Part shown: positions 43,687-55,265 of the stretch, one piece after another
Numbering within the stretch: position 1 is the first letter of the stretch
Layout: the number at the start of each line of letters is the position of its first letter
Assembly: GCA_001599915.1 (NCBI GenBank)
Contig: BCIG01000009.1
Span: 1-64,000 of the forward strand
Direction of reading: 5' to 3'
Length of the DNA: 64,000 nucleotides
Origin: Symbiotaphrina buchneri
Lineage: Eukaryota > Ascomycota > Symbiotaphrinales > Symbiotaphrinaceae
Position numbers and translations under genes: made by a program
The notes under the pieces: model-generated
Seen by the model: only the letters and a program-made list of their open reading frames with translations
Databases searched by the model: none
What the model was told of the DNA's origin: nothing

Positions 43687-45825
43687 ATGGCGGTCGACGA
43701 GAAGGGAGCCGGCTACGGTCATGACGTACCAGCATCATTCAACCCCGGAAAACCGCCACCGCGCAAGTCGGCCGTCGCCAAGCTATCGTTCCTACTGACG
43801 GCGCTCTTGATCTGTTTCTGGCTGCAACTGGGGCTTCCAGTTGCGTACCGCTCTGACAATGCAGCTCCTTTTACGGGAAATCCACAACAGTCCGTCGTGG
43901 AGCTTTCAAAGCCCTCGCATGAAGACAGCAAGGAGAACTTTGACTGGGATAAAATTACCCCGTCAAAAGAGCTGGACTACCAACCATGTTACGATGACTT
44001 CCTTTGTGCGCGACTTCTCGTGCCTATGGACTGGAACGCCACGCCGGAAGATGACACGTTCAATCGGACGGTTGCACTGGCGGTGATCAAATTGCCCGCC
44101 AACGTCTCGGTGTTTGACGACAGGTACGGTGGAGAGATCTATGTCAATCCCGGTAAGCCCAGTACAATGCAATTCCATATTTCACCGCTGTGCTAACTCA
44201 TGCAGGTGGACCTGGTGGCTCCGGCGTGCAAATGGTCCTGGGCCCCAACGGGCAGCACATCCAAACCGTGGTAAACAGCCCTGCATCCGACCCCACGGGC
44301 AAGTTCTACGACATTGTCTCCTGGGACCCGCGCGGGATCATGCACACCACGCCTCGGGTATCTTGTTTTGCGGACGTCATGGACCGGCAGCTCTGGTTCC
44401 AGCGCAAAGAAGCTGAAGGGATCATTGGAAGCTCCGACAAGGCGCTTGGGAACTTGTGGGCGAGGGCGCATGCGCTGGGGTATGCCTGTGATCGAACGGT
44501 TGATGCGCAGGTCGGTGAGGATGGACAGTTGATTAAAGAGTTTGTTAGCACGCCGCATGTCGCCCGCGATATGGTTGAGTTGGTCGAGAGGAGCGGCGAG
44601 TGGAGGGAGAAGCAGGTTAGAAAGGCACTGGCGACGACGAGCGAGATTGGTGACAAGGAAGCAGAGGAGGTCATAGATCGGTTGCGATACCGCCCGGGTG
44701 AAGAGAAGATCCAATACTGGGTACGCCCTTGAGAGTGCCATGCTCACCAACATGTGCTGATAGCGAATGCAGGGTTTCAGCTACGGTACGCTACTGGGCC
44801 AGACGTTCTCAGCCATGTTCCCGGACCGCATTCACCGCGTCGTCGTCGACGGCGTGGTCGACGCCCCAGATTACATGGCTCTAGGATGGACCAGCAACCT
44901 ACAAGACACAGACCAAGTGCTCGCCTCCTTCTTCAACACCTGCTACACCGCCGGTCCCTCAGAATGTCCCATCTACTCCGCCGGCCCCTCCGCTATCGAA
45001 GCGAGCTACAACTCGATCCTCTCCTCCCTCTGGGACGCTCCGCTCGCCGTCTCCAACCCCTCCTCCCCACACCCGGAGATCGTCACCTGGAGCGATCTCA
45101 AGACCGTCGTCTTCAACACCCTCTACAAACCGTACGCGCTCTTCCCTTCCCTCGCCCGCATCCTCGCCGACCTCCGCACGGGAAACGGCACCTCCCTCGC
45201 CGCCGCCGTCGCCGCGCCGCGCACACTCTCCTGCGGCGGGCAGTGCGCGCTAGCGGGGTGCATCGAGCACAACGAGTGGTATGACGAGAAAAGCAGCGCC
45301 GTGCTGTGCAGCGACGGTGACGACCACCGCTCACAATCCCTCTCCTCATTCACGTCCTACGTCGAGCAGCTGCACAACCAGAGCTCCGCGACAGGGCGCA
45401 TCTGGGCGCGCATCCGCCTCGCGTGCACGGGCTGGCAGCCGCGGTCGCGGTGGCGGTTCACGGGGCCGTTCGAGGCGGTCACGGCGCATCCGATGCTGTT
45501 CGTGGGGAACACGGCGGATCCGGTCACGCCGCTGCGGAATGCGTTTAAGATGGCGCAGGGCTTTGAGGGCGCGAGAGTGCTGACGCAGGATAGTCCGGGG
45601 CATTGCACGCTTAGTGGGCCGAGTTTGTGCTCGGCCAAGTATATCAGGAGGTATTTCCAGGAGGGAACGCTGCCGCCGGAGGGAGCGGTTTGTGAGGTTG
45701 ATAGGGCGCCGTTTACGGGCGATGTGGAGGTTGAGGGACTGAGTGCGGCGGATAAGGAGCTGCTAAGGGCGCTGGAAGAGTTGTCGAGGGGGTTGGGTGC
45801 GGGGAGTGGCCCGCTGGGGTTCTAA
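43687..45825 (+). CDS. Membrane-anchored TAP-like serine peptidase (S33-type alpha/beta hydrolase)
   Basis: Three exons (43687-44152, 44206-44720, 44773-45825) give 677 residues. A cytosolic amino end is followed by a membrane anchor (about residues 31-50, LSFLLTALLICFWLQLGLPV), then lumenal or outer domains. GGPGGSG (oxyanion motif, across intron 1), SWDPRG, and the elbow GFSYGT with Ser330 at the start of exon 3; Asp576 in GNTADPVTP and His604 in DSPGHCT complete the triad in a TAP-like carboxy-terminal domain. The family includes tripeptidyl aminopeptidases and proline iminopeptidases that trim peptides from the amino end. Six or more N-glycosylation sites. The anchor instead of a cleavable signal peptide suggests a vacuolar or cell-surface enzyme. 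Introns of 53 and 52 bp. Confidence 0.88.
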
Positions 45826-46158
45826 AAGAAGGGTGGAAATGGGATTGAGGAGGGAGCTGATACACATGGCTTGCTTTCAAAGCGTAGCGCATCTTTTGCA
45901 TGCAAGACCACAAGACAATATACATACTGTCACGAAATCTCAGATAATGCAGTTGTCACACCGTGTCCGCCTGCTCTTTCTCATTGCGATTTCTGACGTA
46001 AGCCTACATGTGTAGAAAGCTTTCAAGAACATCAGCTATCGGCGTCAATATAACAATTCCACCCCAACCCAACTCTCAAATGAACTGTCCCGCCTCCCTG
46101 TACGCCCATCCCCATTGCACACCATCATTCCCAACCATCAAGCCAACCAGGTAGCCCA
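45826..46158. terminator. Convergent intergenic region
   Basis: 333 bp between the ends of the peptidase and sugar transporter genes. No gene. Confidence 0.4.
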
Positions 46159-48991
46159 TCACCCATGAGCAGCGCCCATATACTGCGCACCATACCCACC
46201 GGCACCAGCCTCGTCAGCGGAGGAGAAGCCCTCGAGGTGATACAGCGGCTCCAGGTGGGCCTTGCTCTGGAAGAAGACATAGCGGCGGACGAACCACGGC
46301 AGCCAGGTGCGCAGCTGGTACGCGGCGTGTCGGCGCGTCGGCACGCCGAAGATGTAGTCGAGTTCTTCGAGGGTGCGTTGTCTGTGACGTGCCGCGAGGC
46401 GAGGGGTTAGTTTTGCTGGTTTGCTGGGCGAGAGGGCAAGTGAGGGAAGTGCGAGAGGCAAAGCTGTGGGACAGATTCGGGTTGTGGGAATGGCCTGAGA
46501 GAGAGGGGAAAGGGAAGGTACTTTGTCTCTGGGAGGAAGAGGAAGATGACGAGGAAGGCGAGGATGTTTAGGCCAGCGTAGAAGCCGAATGCTGGATTCG
46601 TGCAGGAATGCGTCAGCCGGTGATACTCCTCGGGAACTGCGCTCGCAGACGGAGCGGAACAGACAGAAGGGAGGAAGGAGGAAAAGAGTGGTCAAGCAAC
46701 TGACCGCCTGTAGCAGTAATATCCTTGAGCAACGAAGGAAACGTCAGCGACAGGATACTGCCGATGGTGTTATTCCAGCACACGCAGAAGGCGACGCCCA
46801 CCTCGCGGTGCGAGAGCGGGAAGCATTCCGCGGCGTAGACGAATGGGACGGGCCCGATGCCCGGCGAGTAGAATGCGGTGAAAAGATAGACGAAGAAGGC
46901 GATGAGCGGGACCCTGGCGCTGGATTCGGTCGGCATGAGGAAGCAGCAGCCCGCGGCGACGAGGCACCAGGCCATGTTCGGGAAGGTGAACAGGAGCAGG
47001 TTCCGCCGCCCGAAGGTGTCGATCTGTATGTTGTCGTGGATGAGCTTAGTTCGCAACTCTCGAAAGAGGGGCATTGAGGTACTTACAGTCCATATGGCGG
47101 GAAAAGCAAAAACGAACTACAGCAAAGTCAGTCATTCGATATCACACGGCGTAACCTCCACGCCATATATAAGCATGGGGCGCGACCTACATTGACAAGT
47201 CCAAACCCAAAAGAAGCAAAGAGACACTGTGCAGTAGAGTATCCCGCGTTGGAGAAGATCGTCGACGAGTAAAATGACATAATATTGATGCCAGAAAATT
47301 GCTGGGCGGTCATGACGATGGCGCCGCCGAAGGTCGCACGGCGGAGACGGGGGATGGTGAAGATCTCCGTCACCCTGCGGAGGAAGGTCGAGCCGCCGAA
47401 TGCGCTCTGCTCTTCTATGATTTGGCAGTGGACGTAGTACTGCCAGGGATATCAGTCAAATGCTTCTCTTCCCGTTTCTCGCCTGGTTGCAGCCAAGGGG
47501 GAAAGCTTACGAGATCTCGAGCCGCCTGTAGTTCAGAATTGCGCAGGCGGCAGAAGGATTTGAAGGAGTCCTTGTAGCGATGTTTCCTCAAGAGCCAGCG
47601 GGGTGATTCTGGGATTCTCAGGGTTAGACTGTATTGGCCAGATCAAGACAAATATGGAGGATATGCTCTACCTGGGCAGTACCAGATGAAGATCAATATC
47701 GGAATCGCCGGCGCAAATGCGGCTGCAAGCTGGAACCGCCATGCAAGTCGGCCAATACGGTAAAAGATGAGGTTTGAACAGAAGCCACTGGAACAGCCAT
47801 TAGAACAACCCTCGCCCTGAAGCGAGTCTAGTATAGTGGCCATACATGAAGATACCAAAAGCAACCCAGAGCTGGAAACTCATGACCAGACCACCACGGA
47901 TCACGGCCGGGACTGACTCAGATGTCATGATGGGGATGGTGGTTATCTTGACGCCCATGCCTATTGGCGCGAGCTATTAGGATCGGAGAATCAGGTACCC
48001 TATTTGGGCTACTTACCAAGTCCCATGAAGAGCCGGCAAAGGAGCAGGCCCCACCAGTTTTGAGCGAAGCCTTGTGCGAGCACCGGGAAGACACAGCTGT
48101 AGAGCACACTTAGTTCTGGCTTAGGAGGCAGGGGACTATGGCTTACAAGAGACCACTCAGGAAGATAACTCCCCTCCGTCCAAGAAGGTTATTGAGGGGG
48201 TCTGTTGCCCATGCACTGGAGCATATCAATCTCAGAGTGACGAACATCAAGCCACTATGCAATCTTACCTGCATAGACCGAAGATTGTTGGTCTTTACCA
48301 AATCGTCAGTAAACTCACAAAAGCTAGGCAAGGACAGTACTGACGCTGAGTTGATAAAACCAGTGAGCCACGTATTATCCTCGATTCCGAATTCTTCAGG
48401 GAACGAGAGGTTGGCTCCATTGGCACCAGTATTATCCCAACCCCTGCGTGGGCATTTAGATAAGAGCTCGCGCCAAACACGATGATGGTACATACTGAAT
48501 AGCGGAACCTAGAGAACAGAGCGCAATAGTGAAATAGAGATCCTTTGGTAAGCGCCAGGGATCTGATATAGCGTCAATGTAAGCTCTTATTCGGAAAACG
48601 GAACAAGGTCAAGACGCATACGCTCAATCTCGCGACGAAGATGGTATTTATCATCTTCATCCAGCTCCATAATATTCTCAAAGTCCTCCGGGGTCTGCGC
48701 AACGAGCGCGCCCTTTTGGAAGACTTCTTCCTTATCTTGCAGATCATGATCGACACAGAATCTTGAGACTTGTTCAAGCAACACCTGTTTCGGTATTCCA
48801 CTCAGTGGATTGATGATCCTATCCCTGGAGTCAGGCAAAGATAACCAGGGTAAAAGGTGAAAATCGAATGAAGCAGGAACGTACTTTGCATTGACGTTGC
48901 GGGTGTACTCAGCAAGGGTGATATGTCCGTTATCCTCGATGTGCTGGAGCACTCCATCCTTGGTGGACGACTTTGCTGTTTCAGATGCCAT
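46159..48991 (-). CDS. MFS sugar transporter, 15 exons
   Basis: Fifteen exons: 48991-48885, 48824-48622, 48562-48496, 48443-48345, 48292-48269, 48215-48147, 48096-48017, 47960-47846, 47787-47672, 47608-47511, 47439-47191, 47116-47087, 47023-46705, 46591-46522, 46381-46159, in all 622 residues with every phase in agreement. Family signatures: [27 protein letters not shown] after helix 2, [12 protein letters not shown] after helix 6, [14 protein letters not shown] in helix 7, [11 protein letters not shown] and the closing PETK. The length and motifs fit fungal hexose/disaccharide-type transporters. Two exons are tiny (24 and 30 nt), an unusually dense split for this group. Located in the plasma membrane, proton symport expected. 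Six CreA-type hexamers upstream suggest repression by glucose. Neighbours (two dehydrogenases, transaldolase) suggest uptake of a sugar or polyol. Confidence 0.88.
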
Positions 48992-49710
48992 TTCCGACAA
49001 CAGATATTGATGATAGACCTAGGTGATGCTACTACTGAGCGGGGCAAGAACCACAAGAACTTAATGAATAATTTATAGACCACAGAGACAAGGCTGATGG
49101 AGCGGGGTTCAATATACCGCCAAAGGCACAAGATCCCCCGCCCTGCACAGGTCAACGTCCGGGTTTTCCAAACTTCGGGCGGGATTGTATGGATGTGGCC
49201 TTCGTTCTGTCCTGTCTCGTTTCGATTGGTCGTAGCGTGCTTTCCCCGTACATGCTGCAAGGCAGATCGCCCTGTGCAGGGGATCGCCAGGAGAGTGCGC
49301 CCATCCCCCACAAATTCCCCAGAATCGGCAGGCTGAAGTGAAGGGGGCCCCGTACTAACGCTGTGCGGGGATTTCCGGCATCGGACCATTGGCGCGAAGT
49401 GCCCTGTGTGCTGCCACCTCCTCCTTCCTCGTCCGGCGCTTGAGGGGGCGTCTTTAGCAATACGCCGGTCCGTAGACTATTCAGCTAGTGCAGCAGCATC
49501 GTCAAATGATCAGCTGTTTCTTAACGGAGTCTTTCAGTGGCACAATATCCGGGCCTTTCAGAACGAAAATGTTCAGACATTGCGGCGGGATTCCATTCCT
49601 GTATTGGTTCTCGATGACTAGATGGACATTTTCAGATGGTCATTTGATTCCCAGTGACTCGACCATTTGACATGTAGACTATTATGCTCCTCGGAGAATC
49701 GGCGCTCATT
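48992..49710. other. Intergenic, promoter of the sugar transporter
   Basis: 719 bp upstream of the transporter and downstream of the dehydrogenase gene; besides the CreA-type hexamers listed separately, no gene. Confidence 0.45.
49039..49370. promoter_or_regulatory. Cluster of CreA-type hexamers upstream of the sugar transporter
   Basis: Six matches to the CreA/Mig1 consensus SYGGRG on either strand: 49039-49044, 49102-49107 and 49365-49370 (GCGGGG), 49136-49141 (CCCCGC), 49306-49311 (CCCCAC) and 49317-49322 (CCCCAG). By chance about one per 256 bp would be expected in even base composition, somewhat more in GC-rich DNA. The pair at 49306-49322 is close-spaced, as functional CreA sites often are. 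Confidence 0.5.
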
Positions 49711-50790
49711 TCATTCATCATCTTGTGGGAACCGCGCTCCCCCTCGACGTCTAATCTCGTCCAACATATCCATCATCCGGAGTGTCTCGGCCCACGGCAT
49801 GACGCGGCTCTCCGTCCTACCTTCCGCGATATCAACAGCGAGTGAATCTGCTTCCCAGTATAACCCAAAACCTGGATGACCAAATTGGTATCGGCTACCT
49901 TCCGCCGTAGAGTCCGTTTTTAGGTAAACCGTAAACGCAGAGGGACATGAAGCAGATATCCCCTCGACAGTAATGAAACCCTTTGTCCCCTCAACCCGGC
50001 AAAACACATCCGGCGTCTTAGCCAGAGCCGTGGAGGTGAGAATGCCCTGCGCTCCCGTCGAATGATACAGGAGAAGCACCGAAGTCGCAAGATCAATTCC
50101 CTCGTCGACCGTCTGCGCCGCGACAACCCTAGGCTTCTCAGCATCCACCCCGCGCCGTGGATCGAGCATCATCAGCCCCCACGTAAGACTGTAGATGCAG
50201 ATATCAAGCAGCGTGCCGGCGCCCAGAGCAGGATTCTTCAAGCGCGACTCGGGGCCCAACGACTTAACGTCCATAGCCATGCCCAAATCGCAGAACACGC
50301 GATGTACGCGCCCTATGACGCCCTCGTCATGGACCATTCTCAACAACGTCTGCGTCAGTGGGAAGAAGCGCGTCCACATGGCCTCCATGATGAAAACCCC
50401 CTTTTGCCTCGCCGCATCCAGGACTTCTCTCGCTTCCTTCGCCGTGACGCAGAAGGCCTTTTCGCACAGGACGTGCTTGCCGACCGCGATCGCGTCGAGG
50501 CAGTTCCGCTTGTGGAAGGCGTGCGGCGTGCCGATGTAGATGATGTCGACGGCCGCGTCTGCGTAGACCTCGCCGTAGCTGCCGTAGACTCTTGGAGCTG
50601 GCGAGACGTGTGGGATGTATTTCTGCACGAAGTCGAGCCCTTTTTGTGATGACGATGACCCGATTGCGTGGATGATGTGCTTGGCTTTTGCGTCGGGCCG
50701 GGAAAGCGCCAGGTCTCGAACGAACCAGGAAGAAATTTGGCCCGTAGCGATAATGCCCCAGCGGAGCGTGGGCAATGTATCGGATGCCAT
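49711..50790 (-). CDS. Gfo/Idh/MocA oxidoreductase, dihydrodiol/D-xylose dehydrogenase type
   Basis: A single exon of 359 residues, the usual length. Nucleotide-binding motif RWGIIATGQISSWFVRDL at residues 10-27, IGTPHAFHKRNCLDA, and the Lys of the catalytic EK pair (Glu110-Lys111 in CEKAF). MEAMWTRFFPL and GAGTLLDICIYSL are strong signatures of the trans-1,2-dihydrobenzenediol/NADP D-xylose 1-dehydrogenase branch. Members oxidise aldoses such as xylose at C1 or reduce dicarbonyls. No signal peptide; cytosolic. The start at 50790 is the first ATG of the frame. With the sugar transporter, second oxidoreductase and transaldolase it suggests a sugar-oxidising route. Confidence 0.9.
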   Translation of the reverse strand: MASDTLPTLRWGIIATGQISSWFVRDLALSRPDAKAKHIIHAIGSSSSQKGLDFVQKYIPHVSPAPRVYGSYGEVYADAAVDIIYIGTPHAFHKRNCLDAIAVGKHVLCEKAFCVTAKEAREVLDAARQKGVFIMEAMWTRFFPLTQTLLRMVHDEGVIGRVHRVFCDLGMAMDVKSLGPESRLKNPALGAGTLLDICIYSLTWGLMMLDPRRGVDAEKPRVVAAQTVDEGIDLATSVLLLYHSTGAQGILTSTALAKTPDVFCRVEGTKGFITVEGISASCPSAFTVYLKTDSTAEGSRYQFGHPGFGLYWEADSLAVDIAEGRTESRVMPWAETLRMMDMLDEIRRRGGARFPQDDE

Positions 50791-51156
50791 TGCTGTCGGC
50801 CTAGGAAAGCAGAATAGCAACGGTTTCGGGGCTTGGGTGTATGCGATATCAAGTTCACTCCTTATGAAGAACTGGAATAAGACCCAAACTTAGTGATTCT
50901 TCGTTCTTTCTTTTCCGACATTGAAAGTGAGATTTGCCAGAGTCTTTGTTGTCTGTTCTGTCGGATTATGGTCCAGTTCGACTTTGTGGGATGTCGGGGA
51001 GTCACGGATGGAGCGCAGTTTTTATAGTACCTACCTAGTATTGGCCTGAGGACTACGCGGGGCATGTAAAAGTCCACTATTTTGCTACTATAACCGTAAG
51101 GACCCATAGCTAAACCTGCATGTTTGTGAAACCAATTCAATAATCAACAGCTACCA
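50791..51156. other. Intergenic, promoter of the oxidoreductase
   Basis: 366 bp between two minus-strand genes; no gene or clear motif. Confidence 0.4.
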
Positions 51157-53484
51157 CTACACTCGCAACGAGCTATCCAACTCAGTCAGGAGCTCCTGCA
51201 GTATCTCCCTCGACGCACGCAGATCCGGCGCTTCCAATTCCCAGAACTTGAAGCCCGCAATACACGCATCGACGCCCTGCCTCCAAAGATCGGGCACATG
51301 CACCTTCCCGCTCTTCAACGCCGCGACCAGCAGCAGACTCTTTAGAAACATGCCTCGGTTCTCATACCAGGTACCATGATGGCGATGGCGGGGGGTGCCT
51401 CGCAGCAAAAACGCAAGGCAGGCTTCAACGCAGCGCTGCACGTAAGGCGCGAGCGTCTGTTGCGTCGGGTCTGTGGCCGGATAGGAGATGGCGAGGTACA
51501 GGAAGGGCCGGTAGATGCGCTCGCGGAAGTCACACAGGCGGGCGTGCAGCACGAATTGCAGTTCTTGGCTGATGGTGTCGTCGTTGTTGGGCGTCTCCCG
51601 GCCACCGGCGCAGATGAGGGCGCTGGGGAGATTCTTGAACCTGGTAATGTGTCAGTTCAAGAGTTGAAAGAAGATTAAATTGACAGCAAGTACCACTGAG
51701 TCAGTTGCAGTTCCAATTCGTCCGCAACTCGCATCATCCTGTCCAATGGCATGGAGAACCAGGAGCTCTCTGGCTCTTTGTAGAAACAATTCATCAAGCG
51801 ATTGCCAATTTTCCGGACGGCAATCTCGGAGAGGTAGTACGCCCAGATCCGCTCCAAGTCCGGTTCTGGTCGTCGTGCGGAGGAAGAGTTCCTTCGGCGA
51901 GTCGCTGCAGGGTTGCTGGACTCTTCCATAGTACCGCTGGGGGGTATGGGGAATACATCTGGATAGTTGACCTCCGCCAGTCCCGATGGTGGCAGGTTAA
52001 TCTCCATTCGAATCTCACTGCAGATGCAATTCAGTGCTGGACCAGAGGTGAGCTTGCCCCAGGCTCACCATTCTGACTTCAAACATGACCAGAACAGTCT
52101 CTGTTCTACCCCTTTGGACCCGGTGAACTGCTGCCGAGGCTGGCCCCGGAGATAGATCTGCAAAGTGATACATGCCCGGTTGAAGGACGTCCATGCCTTC
52201 AACGGCCGTAACGAGTACATTTCATAGACACCAGACAGGAAATAACACTGTGTTGCCGGAATGGAATTGTCAAGCAACGCGACGCGTTTCTGGGCAGCAA
52301 TGTAGTAGCTCTCTGCGGTTGAATAGTCCCGTACATCAGAGAGGCTGGTCACAGGCTCTTCCCCTCCTACGAGAGCTGGAGTGACTGGTTCGGGTGTGAA
52401 TGTTGAAGACAGGCTCGCCAGAGCGCAGACGATGAGCTGTCCGATATTCAGCACCTCCACGCCGTTACAACCCAGTATTGACTTACCACTAAACAGGAAG
52501 ATGCATCCCAGCTGAAACCATGCTCTACTGCCCAGTTCGCCTTTCTTACAAGATCATCTGCATCTAGAATGGGATTCTTTATGTGCACGTTAGTCAAGAA
52601 TCGGTCAATCAGCTCTAGCACGTCGTCTTCTCGAACGCCTCTCTCTATTTTTGAAGTCCTGACGGGATCTGAGATTATGCTATCCACCGTAGAGTGCGGA
52701 GAGCTCGATTTTGCAGTGCTGGGATTGAATATAAGCGTTTCAATTTTGGATCGATCATGCTTCCCTCCGAAAATCGGCCAGTCGAGAACATCCTCGCTCA
52801 CTCCGGGATTCCTGCCCGTAATCTCCAAAGATTCGATCAAGATGTCCGTGTGGCCTTGGTTGCGATAATCAATATCTGTGTGCTCAGAATGAGGGCTTGC
52901 CCATAAGTCTGATGGTGTACGACTGTGGCTCGACGCTTTTGCAAAGGGTGATTCGGCCGCGTTAGCAGGCCTCTGGATATATTCCAAGAGCGTCCCTCGC
53001 TGAGTTTCGAGTAGACCAGCAACGTAATTGACCCTCTCAAGGATCTCCAAGCTTGCAAGATCGTACCTTAGGGTCGCCAATCAAACCGTCAGTATATATA
53101 CGACGGAAGACTTGCGGGGAGAACCAACGACGAGTGTTCCGATCTTGTATCTCTATAGACACAGTCGACCTCTAGATCTCTACACGCGCCACAGGTTGGC
53201 CTTTGGTTGTCACACTTTATTTTCCTTTTTCGACATATCTCGCAGGCCATGATGGCCCTCTTTCGCGGGTACCCCACGCCTGACCGGTCCAACTTCTGCT
53301 TGGATCCGGAGTGTGGAGCCGCCATTAGGACGTTTGAAGACGGCCCTGGAAGACCCTGGCCTTTGTCGGGTCGTTTGTGCAGCAGCAATTCATGTCTCGA
53401 ATCCCCTGACGGAACTTGACTCGGGAGAGAGAATGCACCTAACGCATACTGGGTGCTATCGAGTACTGGCAGGGAGCTTCCCAT
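51157..53484 (-). CDS. Zn2Cys6 transcription factor with fungal_trans domain
   Basis: Five exons (53484-53129, 53066-52487, 52436-52069, 52017-51694, 51640-51157) give 703 residues, phases in agreement. The zinc cluster is at residues 81-108: Cys81, 84, 91, 98, 101, 108 (CEICRKRKIKCDNQRPTC), preceded by an 80-residue leader rather than standing at the very start. The middle region matches the fungal_trans domain (NPILDADDLVRKANW, SCLVLIVCALASL, SFNRACITLQIYL). Four introns of 50-62 bp. A nuclear regulator; its place between two oxidoreductase genes and close to the sugar transporter makes it the likely local regulator of the set. Intron 1 uses a GTTGGT donor, a little unusual, chosen because it joins the frames. 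Confidence 0.87.
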
Positions 53485-54045
53485 TGTGCCGTTCTATTGG
53501 TCAAATTAGCTTAATTAGCCTCGTGCGGGGTTGAGCCTTCAACCACCGATCATTGTCCGAATCCACTACTACTTAGACGCTTCTGGCCGCTAGAATAGTT
53601 GTTGAAGCCGGTTTCCGTGGCCCGACAGGTCTCGAGATTTACAGCACCTGTGCCGTCCAGCGGCTCATGCCAAGGGGGGGAGGGAAAGAGGGGAGGACTA
53701 GGCATGAAGACGGAAGGGCAGCCGTGACTCCCCGGCGGTCATTTTTAGGGCGAACCGGGGGCGGGGTCAGCTGCACCTTGGCTCATTTTGGGTCGTCTGT
53801 CCTCCCGCTCATTGGCCAGTAGATTCCGGTGTTTAGCTCCAGGTGGATGCTATCAGCAATATCTCCAACGTGTGCCTCTGATAGTGTTCGGCACAGCCAA
53901 GTACTGTCAGTCTGTTTGTTAGTATCGCTCATCGTTGGAACACGGACTTCACGCTCTGAAAACAGATATAGCTCTTCGTCCTGTAATAAGCCTCGTGGTT
54001 ACCAACAGAGATCTTACCAGCGTCTGCCTCTTCTCTCTTAACAAT
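53485..54045. promoter_or_regulatory. Divergent promoter of Zn2Cys6 regulator and second oxidoreductase
   Basis: 561 bp between opposite starts. Four CreA-type hexamers: GCGGGG at 53525-53530, CCCCGG at 53730-53735, and the adjoining CCGGGG and GCGGGG at 53755-53766. Several CGG/CCG triplets of the sort Zn2Cys6 proteins bind are present at 53710-53765. Background expectation is about two such hexamers. Confidence 0.45.
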
Positions 54046-55265
54046 ATGTCCTTGAATCCCATCCTGCGGGTTGGCATTATAGGCTGCGGCGAGATCGCCC
54101 AGGTAGCCCACATCCCCAACTTCAATTTCCTCAAGGACAAATACCAGACCACCTATCTCTGCGACGTCTCGCAAGACGCTCTGGAACACTGCTCGCAGCT
54201 CGTGTGCGGGACACCTCCTCAGACAACAACTCAGGCCGAAGAGCTCTGCGCCTCCCCAGACGTCGACATCGTCTTAGTCTGCAGCCGAGACGAATACCAT
54301 GTCGTACACGGGATCCTAGCACTGAAATATGACAAATGGTGTCTGATTGAGAAACCTCTTGCGCTCTGTTTCCGAGACATCGATGCCTTGATTGAGGCCG
54401 AGAAGAGGTCGAAGGGGAAGGTGTTCGTGGGCACCATGCGCAGGTTTGCGCCCGCGTTTCTGGAAGCTGTGAAGGAAGTGGGATCGATGGAGAAGATCCT
54501 GTATGCCCGCGTCAGAGCGATCATTGGACCCAATTGGAATTTCGTGGCGCAATCTGGGATGTTCCCAAGGAGGTTCACGGATGTGTCGTCCGAGGCTGTG
54601 AAGGACAGTTCAAAACGCACCGTGGATATTGTTGAATGTGCTCTCAGGGATGAGTTCGGGGTAGCTGTCAATGAAGATTCAGTCCGAATGCTACATAAAC
54701 TTGGAAGGTGCATGAGACAAAACCGAGTCTGAGGCCTGAAGTCCGAGCTGACGTCGATTACAGCCTCAACACACACGATCTGTCCGCCATGCGCGAGATC
54801 ATCGGCATGCCCCAATGCGTCCTCGGTGCCTCTCTAGGCCTACCGGGGATCTACAGCGCGCTCTTCCAATACCGCGGCTTTGCCGTAACCTTCGAGTCCG
54901 GAATCAATAGCGTGCCCGTCTTCGACGCGCACATCGAAGTCTATGGGGAAGATAAGATTGTGCGCGTCGACTACGACACTCCCTACGTAAAGGGTCTGCC
55001 CGTGACTATGACGGTGAGAGAAAAGGTCGAGAGCCGACCGGGTCAGGATTCTTTTGGGTATCAGGAGCGTGTCGTCAGAAGGACGTACGAGGATCCCTAC
55101 ATGCTTGAGATGCTGGAATTCTATGAGTGCGTTGTCCGTGGGAAGCCGGTCAAGACGAGCGCGGAGGATGCGAGGAATGAGTTAGTGTTGTATAAAATGA
55201 TCTTAAAGGCGGGCGAACATAGTTATAAAAGTGCTTCGGAAACCCGTCCAAACGGTGTCAAATAG
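54046..55265 (+). CDS. Second Gfo/Idh/MocA oxidoreductase
   Basis: Two exons (54046-54707, 54764-55265) give 387 residues. Rossmann motif RVGIIGCGEIAQVAHIPN at residues 8-25, and the conserved EKP (Glu102-Lys103-Pro104 in LIEKPLAL). GTMRRFAPAFLEAVKEVG and, after the intron, THDLSAMREIIGMP follow, the latter a signature of myo-inositol-dehydrogenase-like fungal members. It shares little sequence with the dehydrogenase at 49711-50790, so it is not a recent tandem copy. Cytosolic NAD(P)-dependent oxidation of a sugar or polyol is expected. Intron of 56 bp with a GCTGAC branch site. Confidence 0.88.

Noticed and set aside
52455-52486. 32-nt intron in the Zn2Cys6 factor (acceptor at GGAG)
   Set aside because: Too short to splice; the acceptor 18 bases further on gives a 50-nt intron and the family-like CLVLIVCALASL.
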